The notes under the pieces are model-generated. The model searched no databases, was not told the DNA's origin, and saw only the letters and a program-made list of their open reading frames with translations. Made by a program: the position numbers and the translations under genes. A stretch of DNA of 33,565 bases from NCBI GenBank assembly GCA_964563925.1, contig CAZLZD010000045.1, positions 1 to 33,565 on the forward strand. The letters run 5' to 3'. The stretch's first letter is position 1. Each line of letters opens with the position of its first letter. The DNA comes from JAUILA01 sp964563925. GTDB lineage: Bacteria; Bacteroidota; Bacteroidia; Cytophagales; Cyclobacteriaceae. Shown here one piece after another: positions 1 to 8,398 of this stretch.

Positions 1-4
1 TAGT

Positions 5-244
5 ATGTCTGAAATAGCACAAAAAGTAAAATCAATTATCATTGATAAGCTGGGAGTTGAGGAATCTGAAGTTACTCCGGAAGCTAGTTTCACCAATGAT
101 CTTGGCGCAGATTCACTTGACACAGTGGAACTGATAATGGAATTTGAAAAAGAGTTTAATATTTCTATTCCAGACGATCAGGCAGAAAATATCGGGACTG
201 TTGGACAGGCGATTTCTTACCTGGAAGAGAATGTGAAGGGCTGA
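5..244 (+). CDS. acpP: Acyl carrier protein
   Basis: This 79-residue acidic protein carries growing acyl chains as thioesters during cytoplasmic type II fatty-acid synthesis. The phosphopantetheine attachment site is plain: the motif GADSLDTVEL places the modified serine at residue 37, followed by the conserved acidic helix II. Length and charge are normal for AcpP. It lies 56 bp upstream of fabF in the acpP-fabF-rnc order typical of Bacteroidota, which supports co-transcription. The window begins only 4 bases before the start codon, so the promoter and any upstream operon member are not visible. Confidence 0.98.
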   Translation: MSEIAQKVKSIIIDKLGVEESEVTPEASFTNDLGADSLDTVELIMEFEKEFNISIPDDQAENIGTVGQAISYLEENVKG

Positions 245-300
245 TCCCTGACCATCAAAACCCACCTAAGAATAGTAAGCATTCCATCTAACCATCTTTT

Positions 301-1554
301 ATGGCATTACGTAGAGTCGTTGTTACAGGTATAGGCGCACTTACTCCGATTGGCAATACAGCCCAGGCATACTGGGAAGGCTTAAAAAATGGCGTAAGCG
401 GAGCGGCACCCATTACCAAATTTGATGCATCAAAATTCCGGACACAGTTTGCCTGTGAGGTAAAGGATTTTAACGCTGACGATTACCTCGATCGTAAGGA
501 AGCCAGGAAAATGGACCCATTTACCCAGTACGCCATGGTGGTGGCTGAAGAGGCCATGACCGACTCGGGGCTTGATCTGGAAAAGATCGACCTCAACAAA
601 TCAGGCGTGATCTGGGGTAGTGGTATTGGTGGACTCAAAACATTTCAGGATGAAGTAAAGAGTTATACCTTGAATGATTATACACCAAGGTTTAATCCTT
701 TCTTCATCCCGAAGATGATCGCAGACATCAGCGCCGGTTATATCTCAATCAGGTACGGCTTTCACGGACCAAATTTCGTAACTGTATCGGCCTGTGCGTC
801 CGCTACCAACGCGATCATCGATGCGATGAATTATATCCGCCTGGGCCATATGGACGTGGCCATCACCGGCGGCAGCGAGGCGGCAGTCACGGAAGCTGGT
901 ATCGGCGGATTTAATGCCATGAAGGCACTTTCTGAGCGGAATGATTCACCGGAAACGGCCTCACGCCCCTTTGATAAAGACCGCGACGGATTTGTCCTGG
1001 GCGAAGGAGCTGCGGCACTTATCCTGGAAGAATATGAACACGCAAAGGCACGGGGTGCTAAAATCTATGCCGAGCTGATTGGCGGTGGTATGTCGGCAGA
1101 TGCCCATCACATTACTGCCCCGCATCCGGAAGGCCTGGGTGCAACCAACGTAATGATCAATGCCCTGCGTGATGCAGGAATATCCGGTGATGCCGTGGAT
1201 TACATCAACGTACACGGCACCTCCACGCCTCTAGGTGATATCAGTGAATCACTCGCTATAAAAAGCGTATTCGGGGAGCATGCATACAACCTGAATATCA
1301 GTTCAACCAAATCAATGACCGGTCATCTCCTGGGAGCTGCCGGAGCCATTGAAGCAGTTGCCTGTATTATGGGAATGCAGCACGGGATTGTCCCTCCCAC
1401 CATCAATCACTTCACGGATGATGAAGGGCTTGACAACAAGCTGAATTTCACCTTTAACAAGGCCCAGGAACGCGAGATAAATGTAGCCCTGAGTAATACC
1501 TTTGGATTCGGGGGGCATAACACATCCATTATTTTCAGAAAATCAGCTGAATAG
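301..1554 (+). CDS. fabF: Beta-ketoacyl-ACP synthase II
   Basis: This 417-residue condensing enzyme elongates acyl-ACP with malonyl-ACP in the fatty-acid cycle. The thiolase-fold Cys-His-His triad is visible: Cys165 in VSACASATNAI, His305 in NVHGTSTPLGD and His342 in KSMTGHLLGAAG, with Lys337 just before the last. The glycine-rich C-terminal motif NTFGFGGHN is also intact. Length matches the FabF family, and the triad spacing is that of FabF rather than FabH, which uses Cys-His-Asn. It follows acpP, its substrate carrier, and its TAG stop shares one base with the GTG start of rnc, so translation of the two is probably coupled. Confidence 0.98.
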   Translation: MALRRVVVTGIGALTPIGNTAQAYWEGLKNGVSGAAPITKFDASKFRTQFACEVKDFNADDYLDRKEARKMDPFTQYAMVVAEEAMTDSGLDLEKIDLNKSGVIWGSGIGGLKTFQDEVKSYTLNDYTPRFNPFFIPKMIADISAGYISIRYGFHGPNFVTVSACASATNAIIDAMNYIRLGHMDVAITGGSEAAVTEAGIGGFNAMKALSERNDSPETASRPFDKDRDGFVLGEGAAALILEEYEHAKARGAKIYAELIGGGMSADAHHITAPHPEGLGATNVMINALRDAGISGDAVDYINVHGTSTPLGDISESLAIKSVFGEHAYNLNISSTKSMTGHLLGAAGAIEAVACIMGMQHGIVPPTINHFTDDEGLDNKLNFTFNKAQEREINVALSNTFGFGGHNTSIIFRKSAE

Positions 1555-2303
1555 TGATCCGGGCGGTCCGCAGATTGCAGAATCTCTTCCGTCTCAGATC
1601 TGAAAGCGACAAGGAACTCATACGTGCGATCCGTACCATTACGGGCTATTCTCCCGTTCAGCTTCACTTGTATAAACTCGCGCTTATCCACAGTTCGATT
1701 GCCAGGCAGCACAGCAGCGGGCTTAAGGAATCCAATGAACGCCTGGAGTACCTGGGGGATGCCATTCTCGGGGCCTGTGTAGCTGACTTTCTTTTCAAGA
1801 AATATCCCTTTAAAGACGAAGGTTTTCTGACTGAAATCCGCTCCAGGCTGGTCAACCGTGAAGCCCTGAATACCCTTGGACGAAAAGTCGGGGTCAATTC
1901 CCTGGTTAAATTTGACAAAAGGAAAAAGGGTCGCATGTCCCATAAATCCCTGTATGGCGATACACTGGAAGCCCTGATCGGTGCCGTATACCTGGACCTG
2001 GGATTTCAAAAATGCAATCATTTCATTCTCACCCGTCTCATTCAGCCGTATTTCAATATCGAGGAGGTGATTAAAATGAACCCCAATTACAAGAGCACGC
2101 TTATCGAGTGGTCTCAGCGGGAGAATAAAGAAATTGAATTCCGGATCATCGACGTTAAAAACGAGCACCAGCACCGGGAATTTACGGCGCAGGTGGTGAT
2201 CAGCGGGCAACCTTATGGGACCGGTCATGGTTATAGCAAGAAGAAAGCCGAGCAGGACGCTGCCTGGAAAACCTGCCGGTCACTAAAACTCATTGAAGAA
2301 TAA
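1554..2303 (+). CDS. rnc: Ribonuclease III
   Basis: This 249-residue double-strand-specific endoribonuclease processes rRNA precursors and other structured RNAs. The RNase III signature NERLEYLGDAILG starts at residue 61 and supplies Glu62, Glu65 and Asp69; the second metal-binding pair is Asp136 and Glu139 in YGDTLEALIGAVYLDLG. A double-stranded RNA-binding domain fills about residues 177-249, ending with a typical GYSKKKAEQDAAWK helix. The start is GTG and overlaps the last base of the fabF stop. The N-terminus is about 20-25 residues longer than E. coli RNase III, which is common in Bacteroidota. Coupling to fabF is the usual arrangement in this phylum. Confidence 0.97.
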   Translation: MIRAVRRLQNLFRLRSESDKELIRAIRTITGYSPVQLHLYKLALIHSSIARQHSSGLKESNERLEYLGDAILGACVADFLFKKYPFKDEGFLTEIRSRLVNREALNTLGRKVGVNSLVKFDKRKKGRMSHKSLYGDTLEALIGAVYLDLGFQKCNHFILTRLIQPYFNIEEVIKMNPNYKSTLIEWSQRENKEIEFRIIDVKNEHQHREFTAQVVISGQPYGTGHGYSKKKAEQDAAWKTCRSLKLIEE

Positions 2304-2308
2304 TTATT

Positions 2309-4174
2309 GTGGGAAGCATCAGAATCGCAGGAGCCACCGTTAACCAAACGCCTATTGACTGGGCCGGTAACCGGGCACATTGTACCGAAGCCATACGGAG
2401 GGCCAGGAAAGAAAAGGTGGAAATTCTGTGCCTGCCCGAATTGTGCATCACCGGTTACGGCTGTGAAGACCTCTTCCTGTCAGACTGGATCTATGAACGG
2501 GCCATGGAGGAGCTTCTATTAATCGTTCCCGAATGCCAGGACATTATGGTGGCGATCGGCCTGCCTGTGATGCTCCGGGGAAATCGCTATAATGCCACCT
2601 GCCTGGTGCAGGATGGCGTAATCCGGGGTTTCTATGTCAAGCAATTCATGGCTCTTGACGGCGTACACTATGAACCACGGTGGTTCACCCCCTGGAAACC
2701 GGGGGAAGTGGATGAGATACGTATTAACGGAGATTCCTACCCGGTCGGTGATATTATTCTAACCTACCGGGAAGCAATCATCGGATTTGAGATATGCGAA
2801 GATGCCTGGCGCAAGGATACGCGCCCCGCCTATCGGTGTGCCCCCCGGGGAGTCAACCTTATCCTCAATCCCAGCGCAAGCCATTTTGCTTTCGGCAAGA
2901 CGCTCCTGCGTGAGAACCTGGTGGTAACGAGCTCGGCTGATTTTCACTGTACCTATGTGTTTGCCAACTTGCTTGGGAACGAAGCCGGACGGATGATTTA
3001 TGACGGGGAGATACTGATCGCCCGTGACGGGGTGCTCCTTCAGCGCAATGAATGGCTGACCTTTGAAGATGTGGATTTAATCCATGCCGATGTGGATTTT
3101 GAAAATGAGGAAGAAACCTACGGCGAGCCATTTGATTTCCCCAGGGATACAAATTCGGAATTTGTAAAGGCAGCTGCCCTGGGTTTGTTTGATTATCTGC
3201 GTAAAAGCCATAGCCGGGGATTCGTGCTTTCCCTTTCGGGCGGGGCTGACTCCTCCACCCTGGCTGTCCTGGTATCGGAAATGGTCCGCCGCGCCCTGAA
3301 TATCCTCGGAGAGGAACGGTTCTTTCAAAAGAGCGGACTGCCTCAGGAATGGTCCCGGGGAGATGGGGATATCACCGAAAACATTATGCAGCATTTGCTT
3401 GTAACCGCTTATCAGGCCACAAAGAACAGTTCGGAGGAAACAGAAAATTCAGCCCGCTCACTGGCACGGGAAATTGGTGCCACCTACCACAGATGGCAGA
3501 TTGATGACGAAGTGAGCACCTATGTACAAAAGGTTGAAACAGCCCTTGGCAGACCACTCACCTGGGAAAGGGATGACATTACCCTGCAGAATATCCAGGC
3601 CCGGGCCCGGTCTCCGATCATCTGGATGCTCGCAAACATCCATAACGGATTACTGCTGACTACCTCGAACCGGAGTGAAGGGGATGTGGGGTATGCCACG
3701 ATGGACGGAGATACCAGCGGCAGTATCGCTCCCATAGCCGGTGTGTCAAAAACCTTCATAATCCAATGGCTGAAGTGGGCCGAGAATACGCTTGGCTATA
3801 CATCCTTACGTCATGTGAACCAGCTGCAACCCACGGCGGAACTCCGGCCGCTGGAGAATGCCCAGACCGATGAGGGTGACCTTATGCCGTTTGCCATTCT
3901 CCTCGAAATAGAAAAGCTGGCCATTCAGTTACGCATGTCCCCCGTGGAAGTGTATAATAGCCTGAAGCCTGAAAAGCTTGAACCAGACGACCTGCTTAAG
4001 GTACATATTACGCGCTTTTTCCGTTTGTGGAGCCGGAATCAATGGAAGCGCGAACGGATAGCCCCGTCATTCCACCTGGATGAGTTTAATGTGGACCCGC
4101 GGTCATGGTGCCGTTTTCCTATCCTTTCTTCCGGTTTTACCGATGAGTTGAAAGCCCTTGAAGAATTGGACTGA
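2309..4174 (+). CDS. nadE: Glutamine-dependent NAD+ synthetase
   Basis: This 621-residue two-domain enzyme makes NAD+ from deamido-NAD+, ATP and glutamine. The N-terminal nitrilase-type glutaminase domain (about 1-270) carries the triad Glu44 (LPELCITGYG), Lys111 (YVKQFMALDG) and Cys163 (FEICEDAWR). The C-terminal synthetase domain has the ATP-pyrophosphatase P-loop SGGADSS at 310-316, the NIQARARSPIIWMLAN helix, and the conserved TSNRSEGDVGYATMDGD loop. The long glutamine-dependent form therefore channels ammonia internally and needs no separate amidotransferase. The start is GTG, 5 bp after the rnc stop; the protein then begins at once with the family's first strand (IRIAGATVNQ), which supports this start. 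The rsmG gene follows after a single base. Confidence 0.97.
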   Translation: MGSIRIAGATVNQTPIDWAGNRAHCTEAIRRARKEKVEILCLPELCITGYGCEDLFLSDWIYERAMEELLLIVPECQDIMVAIGLPVMLRGNRYNATCLVQDGVIRGFYVKQFMALDGVHYEPRWFTPWKPGEVDEIRINGDSYPVGDIILTYREAIIGFEICEDAWRKDTRPAYRCAPRGVNLILNPSASHFAFGKTLLRENLVVTSSADFHCTYVFANLLGNEAGRMIYDGEILIARDGVLLQRNEWLTFEDVDLIHADVDFENEEETYGEPFDFPRDTNSEFVKAAALGLFDYLRKSHSRGFVLSLSGGADSSTLAVLVSEMVRRALNILGEERFFQKSGLPQEWSRGDGDITENIMQHLLVTAYQATKNSSEETENSARSLAREIGATYHRWQIDDEVSTYVQKVETALGRPLTWERDDITLQNIQARARSPIIWMLANIHNGLLLTTSNRSEGDVGYATMDGDTSGSIAPIAGVSKTFIIQWLKWAENTLGYTSLRHVNQLQPTAELRPLENAQTDEGDLMPFAILLEIEKLAIQLRMSPVEVYNSLKPEKLEPDDLLKVHITRFFRLWSRNQWKRERIAPSFHLDEFNVDPRSWCRFPILSSGFTDELKALEELD

Positions 4175-4175
4175 T

Positions 4176-4805
4176 ATGCCGGTTTCCCTCATCACACACT
4201 ATTTCCCGAAGCTGTCCGAACGACAACTGGATCAGTTTAACGCACTGGAAGGCCTGTACCAGGAATGGAATGCAAAGATCAATGTGATCAGCCGTAAAGA
4301 TATGGACCATTTTTATGAACGACACGTACTTCATTCACTGGGAATTGCCAGGCTGCTGAAGTTTACCCCGGGTTCCCGCATCCTGGATGTGGGCACAGGC
4401 GGAGGGTTTCCCGGGATTCCCCTGGCCATTCTTTTCCCTGAAACAGAATTCCACCTGGTGGATTCCATCGGCAAAAAGATCCGCGTGGTAGACGAAGTGG
4501 CCCGGGAACTGGGCCTGGGAAACGTTACGGCCGAGCAGGTACGCGCCGAGCAGGTGAAGGACACCTATGATTTTGTGGTCAGCCGTGCGGTAACCCGTAT
4601 GAAACCATTCCTGCAATGGATACGGCGTAACATCCGCAAGGATTACCGTAATACCCTGGAAAATGGGGTGCTTTACCTGAAGGGCGGTGACCTGGTGGAG
4701 GAGCTGGCCGAAATCAAACGCCCGTATACACTTTACCCGCTTTCAGACTGGTTTGAGGAAGAATTCTTCACCACAAAATCTGTGGTTCATATCCCGCTGA
4801 CGTAA
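4176..4805 (+). CDS. rsmG: 16S rRNA (guanine-N7)-methyltransferase RsmG
   Basis: This 209-residue SAM-dependent methyltransferase modifies a guanine in the 530 loop of 16S rRNA (G527 in E. coli). The SAM-binding motif ILDVGTGGGFPGIPLAI is diagnostic of the GidB/RsmG family, and the following strand HLVDSIGKKIRVV carries the acidic ribose-binding position. FVVSRAVTRMKPFLQW is the family's motif IV region. I place the start at ATG 4176, one base after the nadE stop; the frame stays open upstream to a TTG at 4158 inside nadE, but the ATG gives the normal family N-terminus. It is the last gene of the operon. Confidence 0.96.
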   Translation: MPVSLITHYFPKLSERQLDQFNALEGLYQEWNAKINVISRKDMDHFYERHVLHSLGIARLLKFTPGSRILDVGTGGGFPGIPLAILFPETEFHLVDSIGKKIRVVDEVARELGLGNVTAEQVRAEQVKDTYDFVVSRAVTRMKPFLQWIRRNIRKDYRNTLENGVLYLKGGDLVEELAEIKRPYTLYPLSDWFEEEFFTTKSVVHIPLT

Positions 4806-4819
4806 CCTGATGTATTGAG

Positions 4820-4846
4820 TCCGGACTGGCACCGGAACCATTTTTT
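4820..4846 (+). terminator. Weak candidate terminator after rsmG
   Basis: A 5-bp GC-rich stem (TCCGG at 4820-4824, CCGGA at 4832-4836) with a 7-base loop is followed after 4 bases by six T residues. The stem is short, so this is only a candidate end for the acpP-rsmG operon. Confidence 0.35.
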
Positions 4847-5198
4847 CAGTACGCTTTTGCCCCGGCCGTCTCATTACAACGGTTATAATTACTAATCAGC
4901 CATTTTTCTCATTCCCCGGATAACCCATTGATAATCTGCCTGAAGCATACGGAAACATACCCGTAAAACAATCGTGTAATTAGCAGTGCGGGTGAAAAAA
5001 ATAATAAAAAATCACCCTTAAGGATGTACATGGGCACCTTCGGTCACACTCCCGGCCGGAGGATTAACAATAATTTAATGATAAATAAGCAGGATGATAA
5101 TAGGACTTAAATCCAAAAATCTTTATCTTATTTGTCCTTAAAAACATTGAGGTATTAAATAACCAATATGATCTGATTTCAATTAAACGTATGTGTCT
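4847..5198. other. Non-coding gap with an A-rich-loop inverted repeat
   Basis: About 350 bases lie between the end of the housekeeping operon and the next gene, and I see no credible ORF in them. The right half becomes strongly AT-rich and probably holds the promoter of the gene at 5199, but I could not fit a confident Bacteroidota -33/-7 pair. An inverted repeat GGGTGA (4990-4995) / TCACCC (5012-5017) encloses a 16-base A-rich spacer. A self-complementary CCGGCCGG block lies near 5053. Confidence 0.5.
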
Positions 5199-7169
5199 AT
5201 GAAAAAAATTTACTTTCTTCCATGTTTTATTACCCTATTATGCTTGCTAGGCAGCTCTGCCATCAGTCAGGATATCGGCATTTTTGCCCCGGAAAGGCTG
5301 GATGGAAATCTGTTTCTTCATTATGAAAGTATTGCGGGTGATGTCGACCGAACCATCGTGCTGAGCGAAGAATTTTTCCAGGAAAAACAGCTTATTTATT
5401 ATATCCTCGGCAATTCCACGATGAACGAGCCTGCCTATGTCGCCCTCATTCAGGAACACCTGAATAACGGTGGTACGTTGGTGGTCGTGGTGGATCATGC
5501 CAACGTGTACAGCGCCCAAATTAACAACGCAAATACATTGCTGGCTGCACTGGGTGCACAGGGATCCTTTGAATTGGAGGCGCTTGAACGTGGCTGTTCG
5601 AGCCTGCCGCGGACCGAACAGAGCTTCCCGGTGAGCAGTCCGTATACCAACGACGTAAACCTGTTCCGGTATGGGTTCATTGCCGGATTTACTCCAGGGG
5701 CCTCCACAACGGTCCTGATTAACAGCCGAAATAACAACCCCATTGCGGCGGTTGAATCGTTGGGTTGCGGAAGGCTTATTTACCTTACCGATACCAACCT
5801 TTGGAGACAGTGCCTGACCACTGATAATGATAATTATCAATTCTTTACAAACATTTACAATGAGTCACAGGATGACACCCCTCCCGTACTGGCCGGGGTC
5901 CCGTCCGATACGGAAGCTTCGTGTGATAATGTGCCGGCACCGGCGGTAGTGACCGCAACCGATGCGCGGGACGGCGAACTGGAGGTTGAATTCAGTGAGA
6001 CGCGTATTAGCGAAGAATGCGCCAATACGTATGTTCTGCAGAGGACCTGGACTGCGACAGACTGCAACGGCAATGTAGCCTCTTCAAGCCAGCTCATCGA
6101 AGTGGTGGATGATGTGGCCCCTGAAATCATCATCCCGGAAGATTATACAGTCTATGCCAGTCCGGGATCATCAACGGCCATCGTAACCTATGAAGATATT
6201 TCCGCCACCGACAACTGCGGGGAGGTCGAACTCACCTTTGATCCGCCGGCCGGAAGCGAACTTACCATCGGTGTTCACACGGCAATGGTAACCGCCAACG
6301 ATGGCTGTGGCAATATCTCCCAGCGCGAATTTGATATCAATGTGCTGGAGGCCACGGAAATCACCCTCATGGTCAACGGTGGAGGGTACATCGAGGCAGT
6401 CAATTCTGCCGGCCCCTATGCCTCTGACCCCGGTTCGAATGTGAATTTCGGATTTGATGTATCCTATTTTGAGCAAAGCGATTCCTACAGCGGGGAGTTT
6501 AATCTTATTTTCCGCCGCACCGAAGAGGATGGTACAAAAAAGATATACCAGGCCTCCGGGATAACCGTGACCTCGCTTGAAATCACTGATGTAAACCTGA
6601 CTTCCGCCATGGCGATTATCGTGGGAACTACAGACTTGTATGAGGTTTCTGAAGACAGTGATCCTGTGTTGGTACAATCATCGGCAGACATTGTGGTTGG
6701 CGCTACGGACAACGGTGAGCCGGGCCGTCATAATGACCGTATCGGGTTTATGATCTCTGAGCCTGGAGGAGCGTTGCTTTATTCAAGTTCGTGGAACGGT
6801 GCTGAAACCGAACAACTTGCACTTTCAGGCGGTAACATCCAGATTCATGGTGCAAGCCCTGAATCGAACGGGATGGACCTGACGAGTACCATGGCCGGAG
6901 ATCCTGTCTCACTCTCTCCCGGTATGGAGGAAGTACAGGTATTTCCCAATCCATCGTCCGGCATATTCAACCTGAGGCTGACCTCGGAGATATCCGAAAA
7001 TCCGGTTGAGATCATGATTTCCAGTCTTGATGGGAAACTGATTTTGTCGGAGAATTTAACGCAGACCCTTCAGGCCGAATTTAACCTGTCTGGTTTGCGA
7101 CCCGGAGTTTACCTGATGCAGATTATCCAGGGTGACAAACGGATCATCCGCAGGCTGCAAAAACACTGA
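5199..7169 (+). CDS. Secreted T9SS-sorted protein with HYR-like repeats
   Basis: This 656-residue exported protein starts with a signal peptide (MKKIYFLPCFITLLCLLGSSAISQ). An in-frame GTG lies two codons earlier, but the ATG at 5199 gives the normal n-region. Residues about 25-220 form an alpha/beta domain with a hydrophobic strand (GGTLVVVVDHANVY) and a later GCGRLIYLTD strand, resembling glutamine-amidotransferase-like or ThuA-like folds; no catalytic triad can be assigned. Two HYR-like beta-sandwich repeats follow (about 224-304 and 304-385; DDTPPVLAGVP, DDVAPEIIIP, each ending TDCNGN or NDGCGN). Residues 385-560 form an unassigned beta-rich region. The last 80 residues are a type A T9SS sorting domain (VQVFPNPSSGIFNLRL ... 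LSGLRPGVYLMQII). The protein is probably delivered through the outer membrane by T9SS and surface-attached or released. It stands alone with its own terminator. Function unknown. Confidence 0.85.
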   Translation: MKKIYFLPCFITLLCLLGSSAISQDIGIFAPERLDGNLFLHYESIAGDVDRTIVLSEEFFQEKQLIYYILGNSTMNEPAYVALIQEHLNNGGTLVVVVDHANVYSAQINNANTLLAALGAQGSFELEALERGCSSLPRTEQSFPVSSPYTNDVNLFRYGFIAGFTPGASTTVLINSRNNNPIAAVESLGCGRLIYLTDTNLWRQCLTTDNDNYQFFTNIYNESQDDTPPVLAGVPSDTEASCDNVPAPAVVTATDARDGELEVEFSETRISEECANTYVLQRTWTATDCNGNVASSSQLIEVVDDVAPEIIIPEDYTVYASPGSSTAIVTYEDISATDNCGEVELTFDPPAGSELTIGVHTAMVTANDGCGNISQREFDINVLEATEITLMVNGGGYIEAVNSAGPYASDPGSNVNFGFDVSYFEQSDSYSGEFNLIFRRTEEDGTKKIYQASGITVTSLEITDVNLTSAMAIIVGTTDLYEVSEDSDPVLVQSSADIVVGATDNGEPGRHNDRIGFMISEPGGALLYSSSWNGAETEQLALSGGNIQIHGASPESNGMDLTSTMAGDPVSLSPGMEEVQVFPNPSSGIFNLRLTSEISENPVEIMISSLDGKLILSENLTQTLQAEFNLSGLRPGVYLMQIIQGDKRIIRRLQKH

Positions 7170-7183
7170 GACCTGAAGATAGC

Positions 7184-7217
7184 AAAGGCCGGCACTATGC
7201 CGGCCTTTGTCTTTTTA
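7184..7217 (+). terminator. Intrinsic terminator of the T9SS-protein gene
   Basis: A perfect 10-bp stem (AAAGGCCGGC 7184-7193, GCCGGCCTTT 7199-7208) with loop ACTAT is followed by GTCTTTTT. It lies 14 bases after the stop codon. Confidence 0.9.
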
Positions 7218-7311
7218 ATAATCCCGTTCACCCAGGTTTTCATTCTCCTCCCATTCAATACGCAATCCCACAACGGCATAAGGGAATAGGACTGTTACAA
7301 GGTATAATCAG

Positions 7312-7344
7312 CGTGTACAGTGATGCATGCACACGATGTACACG
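7312..7344. repeat. 8-bp inverted repeat with a 17-base spacer
   Basis: CGTGTACA (7312-7319) and TGTACACG (7337-7344) are perfect inverted copies flanking a spacer that itself contains the palindrome TGCATGCA (7324-7331). The element sits between converging genes, 5 bases beyond the stop of the minus-strand gene at 7350. It has no T-run in either direction, so it is not a classical terminator; it could be an mRNA 3'-end stabiliser or a protein-binding site. Confidence 0.5.
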
Positions 7345-7349
7345 ATCTT

Positions 7350-8381
7350 CTACCGCACCGACACCCCGATGCCGGCCGATAGAGTATTATACTTTTGAAG
7401 GGTGTAATCACCGTGCAGCGTAATCACCGACAGCTTTACGCGCAGGCCAAGGGTTGCCCGCGGCGAATTTTGCGCGAAGGAAAGGTCAATGGGATCTACC
7501 AGGGTTTCGGTTGAACCGGACCCTTCGTTGGTAACACGATATTCTCCCAGCATCGCCATGTCGGCCGACGTGAAATTATACCCGAGTCCGCCGTAAACGG
7601 TCAGCACCCCGAAGTCCTTAGAGGCCAAACCCTGTATCGTCCAGCCGCGGATATCCATTTCACTGGTCCCGTCATCTGTTTCAACTTCGGGCACCCCGGC
7701 ATTTACCATATCATATTCCAGGGAAACGTGCGTATAGCCGGCCAGGACCGCAAGGTTGACCGGACCGTCATCCCCCAGGAAATACTGGCTGATATCGTGC
7801 ATGACGGCACCGCCGAGCATCTGGAATTCAGCTTCGTCATAGGTAATCCGGGGTGTGACCCTGAATTTAATATCCGTGTTGGCCACCACGCCAAGTCCCA
7901 GCTGTATCATCGGAACCGGCACCGCCTGCATACCGAAGGTTTCCTTCAGCGCGAAGCCGTCAGGCCCGTTGAACGTTCCCTCCGTCGTCGTGCCTTCACC
8001 GTACTCATAGGTGGAGGCCAGGTCATCCGGGCCAAGCACGGTCGGCACCACACCGTCAGACGGGGAGATCAACCGGGTATTTGTCAGGCCCAGCTGGTTG
8101 ACATTGAAAGTGAGGGCCTCATCGGGAATATACACCGCATTGGCGGTAATGGTCAGGTCGAAGCCCAGCGACTGATGGGCACGGGCCGTATTATACCATC
8201 CGTTCACCAGGGAGGCGGAAACCGCATTCGCCAGCGGATCCAGGTACGCTTCCATGAACAGATTGGCATCCTCCACCCCCGTCCGCAGAAGCACATCGAG
8301 GTCAGGCTGGGCCTGCACCTTATTCATCGTTCCAAAAAACATTACCATGCCGGCTAATACCGGTATTATTATCCTGCGCAT
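7350..8381 (-). CDS. DUF6588-like outer-membrane protein
   Basis: This 343-residue protein has a signal peptide ending at about AQA-QP (residue 25). The mature start (DLDVLLRTGVEDANLFMEAYLDPLANAVSASLVNGWYNTAR) resembles the Bacteroidota DUF6588 family, which I recall by sequence pattern rather than by a search. Most of the remainder alternates hydrophobic and polar residues as in an outer-membrane beta-barrel, with strands such as FKVTPRITYDEAEFQMLGGA-like segments, GWTIQGLASKDFGVLTVYGGLGYNF, and a C-terminal LSVITLHGDYTLQKYNTLSAG-type strand ending in an aromatic/basic residue. It is the downstream partner of the outer-membrane gene at 8399 (17-bp gap, same strand). Substrate or partner unknown. 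Confidence 0.75.
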   Translation of the reverse strand: MRRIIIPVLAGMVMFFGTMNKVQAQPDLDVLLRTGVEDANLFMEAYLDPLANAVSASLVNGWYNTARAHQSLGFDLTITANAVYIPDEALTFNVNQLGLTNTRLISPSDGVVPTVLGPDDLASTYEYGEGTTTEGTFNGPDGFALKETFGMQAVPVPMIQLGLGVVANTDIKFRVTPRITYDEAEFQMLGGAVMHDISQYFLGDDGPVNLAVLAGYTHVSLEYDMVNAGVPEVETDDGTSEMDIRGWTIQGLASKDFGVLTVYGGLGYNFTSADMAMLGEYRVTNEGSGSTETLVDPIDLSFAQNSPRATLGLRVKLSVITLHGDYTLQKYNTLSAGIGVSVR

Positions 8382-8398
8382 TTTGTACGTGTTTTGAT

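Noticed and set aside
1407..2228. 273-codon ORF on the minus strand opposite fabF and rnc
   Set aside because: It is antisense to two genes with intact catalytic motifs, has no recognisable domain, and its composition is that of a reverse-complement shadow.
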